Shown here piece by piece: positions 1-8,135 of a stretch of DNA of 49,967 nucleotides. The DNA comes from a virus. Position numbers and translations under genes: made by a program. The notes under the pieces are model-generated. The model searched no databases. It was not told the origin of the DNA and saw nothing but the letters and a program-made list of their open reading frames with translations. The stretch lies in IMG/VR virus record IMGVR_UViG_3300020020_000047, positions 1-49,967 of that record, one strand, 5' to 3'. The first letter of the stretch is position 1. Every line of letters starts with the position of its first letter.

Positions 1-114
1 GCCTTAAAAGTGCGGGGGATTGTGAGCCGTGGGAAAAATATAACGATTTCAAAGAGATAACGGTATTCTGACAACCAATGCTTTCAACTATTTAGCTCAA
101 AATAAAAGTATCAC

Positions 115-143
115 TGGACAAACTGGGCAACCTGTTGTAAACT
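115..143 (+). promoter_or_regulatory. Promoter of the packaging operon
   Basis: TGGACA at 115-120 and TAAACT at 138-143 are separated by 17 bases, a sigma-70 type arrangement. The predicted transcription start, about 7 bases past the -10, lies near 150, and the first ATG is at 154. The mRNA would therefore have almost no leader, and no SD precedes the ATG. The spacer and -10 overlap two copies of a 13-base direct repeat, which suggests operator control. Confidence 0.55.
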
Positions 144-151
144 GGGCAACC
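120..151. repeat. Two direct repeats AAACTGGGCAACC over the first promoter
   Basis: AAACTGGGCAACC occurs at 120-132 and again, identical, at 139-151, a 19-base period. One copy sits in the promoter spacer and the other covers the -10 and the likely start point. The next gene encodes an HTH protein, so these may be its operators (autoregulation) or a packaging recognition site for a small terminase. Both roles are inferred; the repeat is seen directly. Confidence 0.75.
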
Positions 152-153
152 AG

Positions 154-753
154 ATGGCAACGATGGTTAGTCAAGGTTCGATTGAGTTTGCGGGGTTATC
201 CCGCCCAAACAAGGAATGGGCAAAGATACTCGGTGTAACTCCTGAATATGTTTCAATGATCCGCAAGGGGAAAAGAACACCAGCCCCACCCATGCGGGAA
301 AAGATACTAGCGGCTGGTGGGCCGGAGGTTGCCCTGTGGGATCAGCTTATCCACAAGCCTTCAACAGTTGGGGATAAACTCGGGGTTGCCGATCCCCTTG
401 CCGATCCTGAAGAGGACGGGCCAGCATCAGGTTCCCTGCCGCCTGTGGCCGCGACCCCAGACGCGGTAAGGGATATGGCCGATCGTCTGATGAAGGACGC
501 TCAGACGATGCAAAGCGAGCTGATGCGGGGCGAGATGGATCCAGGCGGCCGGATGAACATGCTGGCCAAACTGGCATCAGTGGTAACGGAATTAGGAAAA
601 ATCACTGGTGCTGCAATTATCAATGAGCGCCAGGTTTTAATGTCACCATCATTCCGAAACTTGGTGGATATTATCTTGGAAGCTATCAAGCCATTTCCAG
701 ATGCACTGGAAAGCGTCGTGAATGCACTCGAGTCCAGACGGGTGACGCCATGA
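154..753 (+). CDS. HTH protein, probable terminase small subunit
   Basis: The 199-residue protein has an N-terminal XRE-like helix-turn-helix at about residues 16-45 (WAKILGVTPEYVSMIRKGKR), then a Pro/Asp-rich linker (about 65-110) and a helical C-terminal half. Position is the main functional clue: it begins the operon ending in the large terminase, with only the sigma-factor gene between. Small terminase subunits bind the packaging site through HTH domains and recruit the large subunit. It overlaps the next gene by ATGA. No SD precedes the ATG, which lies about 10 bases past the -10. Alternative: a transcriptional regulator acting on the repeats at its promoter. Confidence 0.6.
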   Translation: MATMVSQGSIEFAGLSRPNKEWAKILGVTPEYVSMIRKGKRTPAPPMREKILAAGGPEVALWDQLIHKPSTVGDKLGVADPLADPEEDGPASGSLPPVAATPDAVRDMADRLMKDAQTMQSELMRGEMDPGGRMNMLAKLASVVTELGKITGAAIINERQVLMSPSFRNLVDIILEAIKPFPDALESVVNALESRRVTP

Positions 754-1523
754 TTGCAATGATGGTGGAAAAAGCCAAAGCTGGGGATCTGGCCGCTCGC
801 ACTGCAGTGTGTGCTTCAATGAATGCATACATACACCAATGTGTAAGAGACATCACTGGAATCAAAGACCACAAGAATCCAATGTATTTGGATTGTTACC
901 AAGCCGCTGTGGCTGGAACTGTATCAAGAGGAGGTTTGCTACATGCCATCGACACATATGATCCGAGTAGGGGGACAAGGTTTATCACACATGCAAGCTA
1001 TTGGATTCGCGCGGCCATTTTCGATACCGCTGCAGATCATCCGGTTATTGGAGTGCGTGTGCGCCAGAGGCATGCAAGGATTAGACGAATGGCTCATGGG
1101 TTGGGGTTGGCCGGGGACGAAACACCCTCCGTTGAGCAAGTGAAAGCAGCATGGGAGGAAAACGTGGTGGATAAGAAAGAAAGGAGCATATCACTGAAGT
1201 CTATTGCTGAGGCATTGAGTAGTGACATTCCTCCCGGCTGGACGGTTCAGGGTCTTGATTCACCCGATGTAGATAGGGATGAGATCATTGATGAGGATAC
1301 TGTAATTGATGCGATCGACAGAAGGGCGAAAGTGAAGAAACTAGAGTCAGCTATTGCCAAGCTGAAACCGAGTGACAGTCGCTTGATTACGGGTATGTTT
1401 GGTTTCAACGGTACACCAATCTCCATTGCATCATTAGCTCAGGATGCGTGTTGCAGTAAGACCACCATCATTCGACGTCGTAACGCAATCATCAACAAGC
1501 TGCATCATGCCCTCACACAATGA
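750..1523 (+). CDS. Sigma-70 family RNA polymerase sigma factor
   Basis: The 257-residue protein carries a recognisable sigma region 2 at about 66-90 (AIDTYDPSRGTRFITHASYW, then IRAAI), the segment that melts and reads the -10. A region-3-like stretch follows (about 98-135, with ETPSVEQVKAAW). Region 4 with an HTH lies at about 195-257 (SIASLAQDACCSKTTIIRRR). The N-terminal region 1.1 of housekeeping sigmas is absent. It sits between the small- and large-terminase genes, overlapping both, so it is made with the packaging proteins. By family it should direct host core polymerase to phage promoters; the CGGTGGTAYAMT sites before late genes are candidate targets, by inference. Confidence 0.85.
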   Translation: MIAMMVEKAKAGDLAARTAVCASMNAYIHQCVRDITGIKDHKNPMYLDCYQAAVAGTVSRGGLLHAIDTYDPSRGTRFITHASYWIRAAIFDTAADHPVIGVRVRQRHARIRRMAHGLGLAGDETPSVEQVKAAWEENVVDKKERSISLKSIAEALSSDIPPGWTVQGLDSPDVDRDEIIDEDTVIDAIDRRAKVKKLESAIAKLKPSDSRLITGMFGFNGTPISIASLAQDACCSKTTIIRRRNAIINKLHHALTQ

Positions 1524-3189
1524 AAACGTAGAAGGGTATTTCCTCAAAAGAGCAAGGGGGCTGCTAAACGCTATTCGTCCACCAGAGGACGAAATGGCCA
1601 AGTTCAAAAAGTACAGGAGAGATCCGGTCAGGTTCTGTAAGGAAGTATTGGGTATTTGGCCCCACAAGAAGCAGTGTGAGATTCTAGAGTCACTGTGCAA
1701 CTTCAAGAGTGTTAGCGTTGCGTCCGGACACAAGTGCGGCAAGTCACTCATTTGGGCTGTGATGGCGCTGTGGTTCTATTGCTGCTTTGACGGTGGCAGG
1801 GTTGTCATTATGGCCGCAACGGATCGCCAGGTGAACAGCATCATATGGAAGGAAGTGCGGCGGCTGGTGCGGAAAAGCATCGTCCCTATTCCCAATGCTG
1901 CTGAGATTCACCTGAAGGCTGCAGCAGGCCTCGTTAACCCATTGGATGATTCCGAGATCAAGGGGTACACAGCCAAGACTCCCGAAGCTGTTGCAGGTAC
2001 ATCAGGTCATTCAACACTGTACTTATTTGATGAAGCCTCGGGTATCGACGACGCAATTTTTTCCGCTATGGATGGCAACACAGCTGGCGGCAACAGCTGG
2101 ATGTGTTTGATCTCCAATCCCACCAAAGCTGAAGGGGAATTCTACAGATCCCACCATTCACAGAAGTACGATCCCAATACCAATCCACATGGGTATTATG
2201 CAATTCATATGAGTTGCTATGATAGCCCCAACGTAACTGGTGAATGGCGCGAGATGTTTCATTGGGTTACTGGGTATGGTTGGGTACAAAACACCGAACC
2301 AATTCCCGGTCTTGCTCAGCCTGAGTACATCGAAAAGATGAAGCACAAGTATGGCGAGGATTCTTGGGATTTCCAAGTCCGTGTGCTGGGGGTGTTTAGT
2401 GCTGCGGAGGATGCCAAGATTTTTCCCCGGCATCTTCTTGAGGAAGCACATGAAAGGTGGCTGGACGACGAAGAGCAGCGCAAGATGGGTGGGGATTACA
2501 AACCGCCTGAGGGAAGGCTTTACATTGGATGTGACCCGGCTGGTTATGCGGAAGGTGGGGACCAATCTGGTTTCGCAGTAAGGCGCGGAAACAAGATACT
2601 CGAGTTAACCGGTCAACGTGGGCTGTCTCCTGAAGCACACATCGTCAAGATTCAAGGCCTGATCCTACAGCATTCAATTCCTTCCGACAAGATATTAAAA
2701 CCAGTTGTTGTATTTGAGTCGGAAGGTAAGGCTGGATGGGAAGCTTATAAGATTGTTAATGATCACGCACACTCTACTGGTGAATTCGAAGTATTCCGCC
2801 TAAAGACTTCTGATAAGGCTGTACGTGAGCCACATATTTACGATCGCATCAGGGACGAGTTGTGGATGTGTGGGGCGTTTTGGTTGAGGAATGACAAGGG
2901 CATGTTGCCACCACACTCGCACATTGATGATGATCTCCACGCTGCACAATGGGCACCCGGCGGAGTAAACGGATTGCTGAAGGCTACAGCAAAGAAGGAT
3001 CTGAAACAACTGCTAGGGAGATCACCTGATATTGGTGATGCGTTCCTGATGTGTTGCTGGGAACCCATGTATTTGAAGATAGGCACCAATGCACACGTTG
3101 ACCAGACCCCACCCCCCACAGCCTATAGGGCCGTCGAACATGTAAACAATGTAATGTCACCATACGAGGGTATGCGGGCGTGGCAATAA
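1507..3189 (+). CDS. Terminase large subunit
   Basis: This 560-residue protein is the packaging motor and nuclease. The ATPase domain has a Walker A-like GHKCGKS at 74-80 and a Walker B STLYLFDEASG ending near 179 (acidic pair D175/E176). The C-terminal RNase H-fold nuclease begins near CDPAGYAEGGDQSG (D343), and SPDIGDAF (D511) fits the last acidic catalytic position. The ATG at 1507 is chosen over an upstream in-frame ATG at 1444 because it gives a 17-base overlap with the sigma gene rather than 80 bases. It is the last packaging gene before a promoter and the portal gene. Confidence 0.95.
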   Translation: MPSHNENVEGYFLKRARGLLNAIRPPEDEMAKFKKYRRDPVRFCKEVLGIWPHKKQCEILESLCNFKSVSVASGHKCGKSLIWAVMALWFYCCFDGGRVVIMAATDRQVNSIIWKEVRRLVRKSIVPIPNAAEIHLKAAAGLVNPLDDSEIKGYTAKTPEAVAGTSGHSTLYLFDEASGIDDAIFSAMDGNTAGGNSWMCLISNPTKAEGEFYRSHHSQKYDPNTNPHGYYAIHMSCYDSPNVTGEWREMFHWVTGYGWVQNTEPIPGLAQPEYIEKMKHKYGEDSWDFQVRVLGVFSAAEDAKIFPRHLLEEAHERWLDDEEQRKMGGDYKPPEGRLYIGCDPAGYAEGGDQSGFAVRRGNKILELTGQRGLSPEAHIVKIQGLILQHSIPSDKILKPVVVFESEGKAGWEAYKIVNDHAHSTGEFEVFRLKTSDKAVREPHIYDRIRDELWMCGAFWLRNDKGMLPPHSHIDDDLHAAQWAPGGVNGLLKATAKKDLKQLLGRSPDIGDAFLMCCWEPMYLKIGTNAHVDQTPPPTAYRAVEHVNNVMSPYEGMRAWQ

Positions 3190-3215
3190 AAGGAATATGA
3201 ATCATTGCCTTACGC

Positions 3216-3228
3216 CGGTGGTACAATG
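3216..3228 (+). promoter_or_regulatory. Extended -10 promoter before the portal gene
   Basis: CGGTGGTACAATG lies in the 45-base gap after the terminase. TG-G-TACAAT fits an extended -10, and no -35 is seen 16-18 bases upstream. The -10 ends at 3227 and the portal ATG is at 3235, so a start 7-8 bases downstream would coincide with the ATG (leaderless). The same core recurs at 18264 and 22073. Confidence 0.55.
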
Positions 3229-3234
3229 TAAATA

Positions 3235-4665
3235 ATGCCGTTTCTTCAGCGTGTGAGCGATGCCGCTAAAGCCCTAATGGGGGTAAGCGAGTATGTGGGT
3301 CATAGCCCATTTTCATCCTCATATCAAATGGATGAGGAACAGGCTATTTCTATTCGCAAGGCATTGGGTGGGCAGATCCAACCCATTGCGTCAACCCCTA
3401 CCCAGTGGTTTCTAGCCGACCTTCAGACTGCGCAGAAAAACGCTGACCTAGGTGATCTGACAAATGTCGCCCGGCTTTGGCGATCCATGCGCCGGGATGG
3501 GATGCTATATGGGTTGATGAAAACAAGGACATCAGGCCTTGTTGCACTCCCGAAGCGTTGGCGCGGTGACGAAAAGCAAATTGAGGAACTGAAGGCAGAA
3601 AACAACGGAAGCCGCCCCATATTCGATGAAATGTTCCCACCTGAGGAACTGGCACAACTCGCCGCTGATGGCATTGTTTGCGGTGTTGGCGTTGCGGAAA
3701 TGGTTCCAGTTGTGGGCCGCAGCTATCCCCGGATGGTGCGCCTTGACCCTGAGTTCCTGCAGTATCGTTGGAATGAAGATACCTGGTATTACCAAAGCAC
3801 TACAGGTGTAATCAAGATTGAACCTGGTAATGGGCGTTGGATTCTCCACGCTCAGGGATCATACCTTGCACCATGGCAGCATGGTGTGTGGGCGGCGCTA
3901 GGTCGTGCGTTCATTGCTAAGGAGCACGCATTACTCCACCGGGCTAACTATTCAGCTAAGCTTGCTAATCCCGCCCGCGTTGCTAAGGCTCCACTAGCAG
4001 CCACTGAACGCCAAAGGGAAGGGTTCCTTGCCTCGTTGATGCGTTGGGGTGTCAATACAGTATTCGAGCTTCCACCCGGTTGGGAGGTTGAACTCATCGA
4101 ATCCAACGGTCGCGGTTGGGATGTGTTCGGCGCTGAGATTGATACGGCTAACCAGGAGTTCATGGTGACTCTGGCTGGTCAAGTGGTTACCACGGAAGGT
4201 GGCACAGGGTTTAGCAACGCCGGTATTCATGCCACTATCACAGCCGACCTGATTAAGGAAACAGCCGACTGCCTTGCATACACGATCAACACACAGGGTA
4301 TTCCTCCGTGGGTGATTCGCGAATACGGTGAAGCTGGATTAAAGAATTGCGCTAGGCTAGAATGGGACATTGCCCCGCCTGCAGATCGTATGCAGGAAGC
4401 TGCGGCAATGAGTGCATTTGCAGGAGCCGTAACACAACTAACAGCTGCACTTCGCCCCTACGAAATGCGGCTTGATGTTGAGGAACTGAATAGCAGGTTT
4501 GGAATCCCCATTGTGGTTGGCGAGAAACCACCGGAACAGGAAGAATTACCCACAACGCCAGGTGCTCCTGGTGCAATGCCAAAGGGTCGCTTACCTACCT
4601 CGCCACCTTCCGGTGAGTCCAAAGAACGCAAAGCGCAAGACGCGCAAGACAAGAAGGCAGCATGA
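3235..4665 (+). CDS. Portal protein, Mu gp29-like (DUF935 type)
   Basis: The 476-residue protein follows the terminase and precedes the head protease, the usual portal position. Sequence features match the DUF935/Mu gp29 type: an N-terminal segment on sampling and lesion of membership (RLWRSMRRDGMLYGLMKTRT), a central region around DPEFLQYRW, and a C-terminal stretch TINTQGIPPWVIREYG. Portals form the dodecameric ring at one head vertex through which DNA is packaged and to which the neck attaches. The last 50 residues are Pro-rich then charged (KERKAQDAQDKKAA). The ATG has no SD and lies 8 bases from a promoter -10. It overlaps the protease gene by ATGA. Confidence 0.8.
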   Translation: MPFLQRVSDAAKALMGVSEYVGHSPFSSSYQMDEEQAISIRKALGGQIQPIASTPTQWFLADLQTAQKNADLGDLTNVARLWRSMRRDGMLYGLMKTRTSGLVALPKRWRGDEKQIEELKAENNGSRPIFDEMFPPEELAQLAADGIVCGVGVAEMVPVVGRSYPRMVRLDPEFLQYRWNEDTWYYQSTTGVIKIEPGNGRWILHAQGSYLAPWQHGVWAALGRAFIAKEHALLHRANYSAKLANPARVAKAPLAATERQREGFLASLMRWGVNTVFELPPGWEVELIESNGRGWDVFGAEIDTANQEFMVTLAGQVVTTEGGTGFSNAGIHATITADLIKETADCLAYTINTQGIPPWVIREYGEAGLKNCARLEWDIAPPADRMQEAAAMSAFAGAVTQLTAALRPYEMRLDVEELNSRFGIPIVVGEKPPEQEELPTTPGAPGAMPKGRLPTSPPSGESKERKAQDAQDKKAA

Positions 4666-6071
4666 AAGCATTTTTTAACACTCCCGGCCTGTATGCCATT
4701 GATGCAAGTGCTGTTGGGATCAACTTAACCCCTGCTGAACCAAAGGCAACTGAGCGCAATGGTGCAATTGGGGTTATCAAGATCGATAGGCCGCTAACGT
4801 ACAATTACGACCCCTGCACACTGAATTACACCCACCTTCGCGGTTGGATTGAATCAGCATTCGCGTCTGATGATATTGGGGCTGTAGTGCTACATATGGC
4901 CACACCTGGCGGCGATGTGTCAGGTGGGTTTGACTTAGCCGCAGATATTCGCGCAATGCGGATCAAGTACAACAAGCCGTTGATTGCATACACGGACGAC
5001 AACTGTTGTTCAATGGGGTATGCGATTGCATCCGCTTGTGATCGCATTGTGGCAAGCCCTTCCGCTAACCTCGGCTCAATTGGTGTAATCGCACAACTTG
5101 TCGATTGCACCAAAGCTGACGCCATGCAGGGGATTAAATTCGAAGTCATTGGATCCGGCGATAGGAAGGCTGATCGCAACCCTCATATGGGATTTAGTGA
5201 AGGAAGCATTAAGGCTGTTGAGGCATCCGTGGATGCTATGGCGGATGTGTTCTTTCACCTGGTAGCTAGGCACCGTGGTAGGACCCCCGAGTATTGGAAA
5301 TCCCTTCAGGCTGGGTGTTACATCGGACAAAATGCCAAAGAAGTTCACTTGTGTGATGAAATCCTCACTTATGGTGAATTCCTTCAAAATGTCGGTGGTA
5401 TGCTATCCACAGCGGCAAATTCATTAACTGCTACCGCGAAAGATAATTGCAATACCATGAGTGACACTGAGGATAAAAAGGAAGCTCGCGCAAAGGCTGC
5501 TAAGGCCCTTGCGGACGCGCAGGCTGCACTTGCGGCCTTTGATGAAGAGGATAAGGCTTCTGCCAAGGATGAGGAAGATGAGAAGGCTTCCGCTAAGGCT
5601 GAGGACGAGGACAAGGATAAGGAGGACAAGAAGGACGAGGACAAGGCCTCGGCTAAGTCTCCTTACGGTACTTCCGCTTCCGTTGATGCCGCGTTGAGCG
5701 ATTCGGTTGTCAAGCTTGCTTCTAGGGTTGCGGCTTTTGAGGCTAAGGAAGCTGCGCAGGAGCGTGCCGCGGTGTTCTCCAAGTATCCTCATGTCTCCGC
5801 TGAGATCCAGGCGTCTCTTGCTCCTATCCCCACAAGTGCTCTGAAGGCTTTGCTTGATAAGCTGCCTAAGGGTCTTGAGGTTGAGAATCCTCTTAAGCCG
5901 ACACTTGCTCAGATTAGCGTTGGTGGAACAGTCAAGGAACTCATGCAGGAGCGTGAAGCTTCTTGGATGGAAATTCAGATGGGTCTTGCGAAGTCTCAGA
6001 AGGGCTTTGTTGCCGATGTTGGCAATGAGCAGATCCTGGGTGATATCAAGTACCTTAAGGATGTGAAGTAA
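4662..6071 (+). CDS. S49 (SppA-like) head maturation protease with C-terminal scaffold domain
   Basis: Residues about 35-245 form a ClpP/SppA-fold peptidase: oxyanion loop MATPGGDVSGGFD (79-91), the likely nucleophile Ser117 in CCSMGYAIASACD, and LGSIGVI (137-143). Residues about 266-350 are extremely rich in Lys, Glu, Asp and Ala, and about 365-469 form a helical tail. This fits a protease plus assembly scaffold as in lambda C/Nu3 and Mu I/Z. The protease would cleave scaffold and head proteins during prohead maturation. An internal ATG at 5457 probably gives the separate scaffold. Codon use changes near that point toward a restricted set (GCT, GCC, AAG, GAG, CTT). Confidence 0.85.
   Translation: MKAFFNTPGLYAIDASAVGINLTPAEPKATERNGAIGVIKIDRPLTYNYDPCTLNYTHLRGWIESAFASDDIGAVVLHMATPGGDVSGGFDLAADIRAMRIKYNKPLIAYTDDNCCSMGYAIASACDRIVASPSANLGSIGVIAQLVDCTKADAMQGIKFEVIGSGDRKADRNPHMGFSEGSIKAVEASVDAMADVFFHLVARHRGRTPEYWKSLQAGCYIGQNAKEVHLCDEILTYGEFLQNVGGMLSTAANSLTATAKDNCNTMSDTEDKKEARAKAAKALADAQAALAAFDEEDKASAKDEEDEKASAKAEDEDKDKEDKKDEDKASAKSPYGTSASVDAALSDSVVKLASRVAAFEAKEAAQERAAVFSKYPHVSAEIQASLAPIPTSALKALLDKLPKGLEVENPLKPTLAQISVGGTVKELMQEREASWMEIQMGLAKSQKGFVADVGNEQILGDIKYLKDVK
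5457..6071 (+). CDS. Nested scaffold protein (internal start in the protease gene)
   Basis: An in-frame ATG at residue 266 of the protease ORF would start a 204-residue protein (MSDTEDKKEARAKAAKALAD onward), consisting of the acidic/basic low-complexity coil and helical C-terminus. Nested scaffolds with this arrangement are known for lambda Nu3 and Mu gpZ. The upstream SD is weak (GCGAAAGATAA), but a CGGTGGTATGCT extended -10-like sequence lies at 5393-5404, about 50 bases upstream. The existence of a separate product is inferred. Confidence 0.55.
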   Translation: MSDTEDKKEARAKAAKALADAQAALAAFDEEDKASAKDEEDEKASAKAEDEDKDKEDKKDEDKASAKSPYGTSASVDAALSDSVVKLASRVAAFEAKEAAQERAAVFSKYPHVSAEIQASLAPIPTSALKALLDKLPKGLEVENPLKPTLAQISVGGTVKELMQEREASWMEIQMGLAKSQKGFVADVGNEQILGDIKYLKDVK

Positions 6072-6072
6072 T

Positions 6073-6501
6073 ATGGCCGCTCTTACAGCACGGCGCGGAG
6101 TTCGTACCCGCACAATGAGCACTGCTAAGCTACCCTCGACACAGGAACAGACGTATCAGGGTGGTGAAGCATGTTGGGATAGTTCCACTGGGTTGGTTAA
6201 GAAAGCTGCGGTTTCTACCACGCTTACACCCATCGGAACGTATATGGAAAACAAGCTGGTTGCTGCGGCTGATCCGACTGTGACCATTCAGCTTCACCGT
6301 GAAGTGCAGGTTCGCGAGTTTGCGAATGACGGTGCTAACCCGGTTGTTGCGGGTACCATCGGCGGGGTTTGTTACCTGTTTGATGATCAGACGGTTTCGG
6401 CCCTTGTTACCGGTAAGTCTATTGCCGGTCGTGTGTGGGCACTCGATGGGTCGGGCGCTACGGCCACAGTTTGGGTTGAAGTCAAGAATTCGGGTGGCTA
6501 A
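6073..6501 (+). CDS. Head decoration (capsid cement) protein
   Basis: The 142-residue protein lies between the protease/scaffold and the major capsid, the usual place of a decoration protein. It has a basic N-terminus (MAALTARRGVRTRT), is rich in Val, Thr, Ala and Gly, and ends with beta-strand-like segments (GKSIAGRVWALDGSGATATV), as in DUF2190/lambda gpD-type cement proteins that bind trimer sites on the expanded capsid. Codon use matches the capsid gene, suggesting high expression. SD AAGGA lies 12-16 bases before the ATG. The assignment rests mainly on synteny and composition. Confidence 0.65.
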   Translation: MAALTARRGVRTRTMSTAKLPSTQEQTYQGGEACWDSSTGLVKKAAVSTTLTPIGTYMENKLVAAADPTVTIQLHREVQVREFANDGANPVVAGTIGGVCYLFDDQTVSALVTGKSIAGRVWALDGSGATATVWVEVKNSGG

Positions 6502-6535
6502 TCGCCAACTTAGGATCATAGGAATAATATAGAAT

Positions 6536-7573
6536 ATGTCCGGTGCAATCAACCTTACACCCACCTGGGTGGCGTCTCTTGAGACGAATATGCGTAAGAT
6601 CGTGGCCACAGACTTTGAGCGTCTGTCCACGGATGCGGCTGCTAAGTTCAGCTGCTTTGCGAAAGAAGTGCCATCCCTCAGCATGAAAGAACAGTTCATG
6701 TGGGTGATTGACACAGCGTTCATGGATTACACAGACAAGTACGGTGGTACTGTCGAATTCCAGGAACTGCAGATGGCCTACCATGAGTTTGAAAATTCTG
6801 CTGTTGCCACTGGGTATGAGATCAACCGGTTCAAGCTGGAAGATCTTGACGGTGGTGGTGTTAGCATGGCGGCTGAGTATGCGCGCCAGATGGCTTTCAA
6901 GGCGGCTTACTGGCCTGTTCAACAGGTTCTTAAGGCTGTTAACAACGGCCATCTTGCGACTAGCTTGACGTATGACGGACTCCCGTTCTTCAGCGCTTCG
7001 CATCTTCTGAACCCGATTAACGCGGCTACCGGCACATACAGTAACCTCATTGCTGCTAAGCCGATTGACCGCACCAATGCGGCGACGCTTGACATCGCTT
7101 TCAACAACCTCTGTGATGTGGTTGCTAGCATTGAGACATTCAAGAATCCCGATGGTCTGACCCCGCGCAACCTCAAGATCAAGGGTATCGCTGTGCCCCC
7201 GGCTCTTCGCGGTCGTGCGGTTCAGCTGACCAACGCTAAGTTCATTGCTCAGGCGGTTGGCTCGGCTGGTGGATCTGGTGACATTGAAGCGGTTGTCTCT
7301 AACTGGGGTTTTGGTCAGCCGTATGTGTTCCCGGAGCTTGGTGCCGCGTTTGGTGGATCTGATACAAGCTACTACATCATGATCGAGGATGCTGGTACAT
7401 CCACAGTTGGTGCGATCGGCTACAGCAATCGTGAGCCTTTCCGAGTTGTTTACAACGGTGAGATGACGGATGCGGATCTCAGCCGAGCCAACAAGCTGCA
7501 GTGGGTTCTCCGTGCACGTAACAACACGTTCTACATGCACCCGTACCTTCTGATCAAGGTCAACGCAACCTAA
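6536..7573 (+). CDS. Major capsid protein, Mu gpT-like
   Basis: The 345-residue protein resembles the Mu gpT family of major head proteins (HK97 fold). It has the N-terminal pattern NLTPTWVASLETNMRKIV, the central GYEINRFKLEDLDGGGVSMA (about 98-117) and a Trp/aromatic-rich region around YWPVQQVLKAVNNG. It is expected to form the icosahedral shell. Codon use is markedly restricted and the gene is followed by a strong terminator, both consistent with a very abundant protein. An AGGA SD lies at 6520-6523, 12 bases before the ATG, and an A/T-rich TAATAT sits 5 bases before the start. Confidence 0.88.
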   Translation: MSGAINLTPTWVASLETNMRKIVATDFERLSTDAAAKFSCFAKEVPSLSMKEQFMWVIDTAFMDYTDKYGGTVEFQELQMAYHEFENSAVATGYEINRFKLEDLDGGGVSMAAEYARQMAFKAAYWPVQQVLKAVNNGHLATSLTYDGLPFFSASHLLNPINAATGTYSNLIAAKPIDRTNAATLDIAFNNLCDVVASIETFKNPDGLTPRNLKIKGIAVPPALRGRAVQLTNAKFIAQAVGSAGGSGDIEAVVSNWGFGQPYVFPELGAAFGGSDTSYYIMIEDAGTSTVGAIGYSNREPFRVVYNGEMTDADLSRANKLQWVLRARNNTFYMHPYLLIKVNAT

Positions 7574-7617
7574 TACACTGGGTCGGGGAAGCATTACTTC
7601 CCTAATAGCCCACAACG

Positions 7618-7648
7618 GGGCGCTGGGCAATACCTGGCGCCCTTTTTC
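7618..7648 (+). terminator. Rho-independent terminator after the capsid gene
   Basis: GGGCGC (7618-7623) pairs with GCGCCC (7637-7642), and the stem extends inward through TGGG/CCTG with wobble pairs. It is followed by TTTTTC. This would end or attenuate the head transcript between the capsid and neck genes. Confidence 0.85.
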
Positions 7649-7664
7649 TTTTCTGGAGGTCAAT

Positions 7665-8135
7665 ATGGCTGCATACATGACATTGATGGAGTTTAAGGAT
7701 CGCACTGTTGCGCCTGTTGAGTATGTTGATGAAGTAGAGGCTCGTCAAGCCGGCTGGACACTAAAGCAGATTGATTTTTGGGGCCGCTGGATAGATTCGA
7801 GGTTGGCTAAGCGGTACGCAACACCATTTATTGTACCTTTTCCTGAAGTTATTTTCAATTGGTTGACGCGCATCGTTACTTGGGAGCTGTACTTAAAACG
7901 CGGTATCGATCCAACTGATGCGCAGAACGAACAGATCAAGGAAAGGGCCGACGGGGCGTTAGCTGAGGTTAAGGAAGCAGCGGATTCCAAGGACGGGTTA
8001 TTTGAACTGCCAGTCCGTGTGTTGTCCGGCGTTGACGATGAGGGTGTAATAAAAGGTGGACCACTGGGTTACACTGAGGTTTCGCCTTACACATGGTCTT
8101 GGGTTCAGAAATACGAAGCGTGCTTTGATGGCTGA
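7665..8135 (+). CDS. Head-tail connector, DUF1320/Mu gp36-like
   Basis: The 156-residue protein follows the capsid directly. Its layout (start MAAYMTLMEFKDRTV, then WIDSRLAKRYATPF, NWLTRIVTWELYLKRG and a charged helix with ERADGALAEVKEAADSKDG) matches the DUF1320 family, which includes Mu gp36 and connector proteins of the gp6/gp15 type. Such proteins form a ring beneath the portal. A good SD (GGAGG, 7654-7658) precedes the ATG. Together with the portal and capsid types it completes a Mu-like head module. Confidence 0.7.
   Translation: MAAYMTLMEFKDRTVAPVEYVDEVEARQAGWTLKQIDFWGRWIDSRLAKRYATPFIVPFPEVIFNWLTRIVTWELYLKRGIDPTDAQNEQIKERADGALAEVKEAADSKDGLFELPVRVLSGVDDEGVIKGGPLGYTEVSPYTWSWVQKYEACFDG

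Noticed and set aside
1-114. Gene at the left edge
   Set aside because: ATG at 79 opens only a 5-codon frame; no other ORF crosses the edge with support.
5424-6122. 232-codon - strand frame rich in Ser/Leu
   Set aside because: It mirrors the Lys/Glu/Asp low-complexity scaffold; the sequence is a by-product of repeated codons.
6482-7705. 407-codon open frame on the - strand
   Set aside because: It lies exactly opposite the capsid gene, which has restricted codons and family similarity; the opposite frame is open only because of that codon bias.
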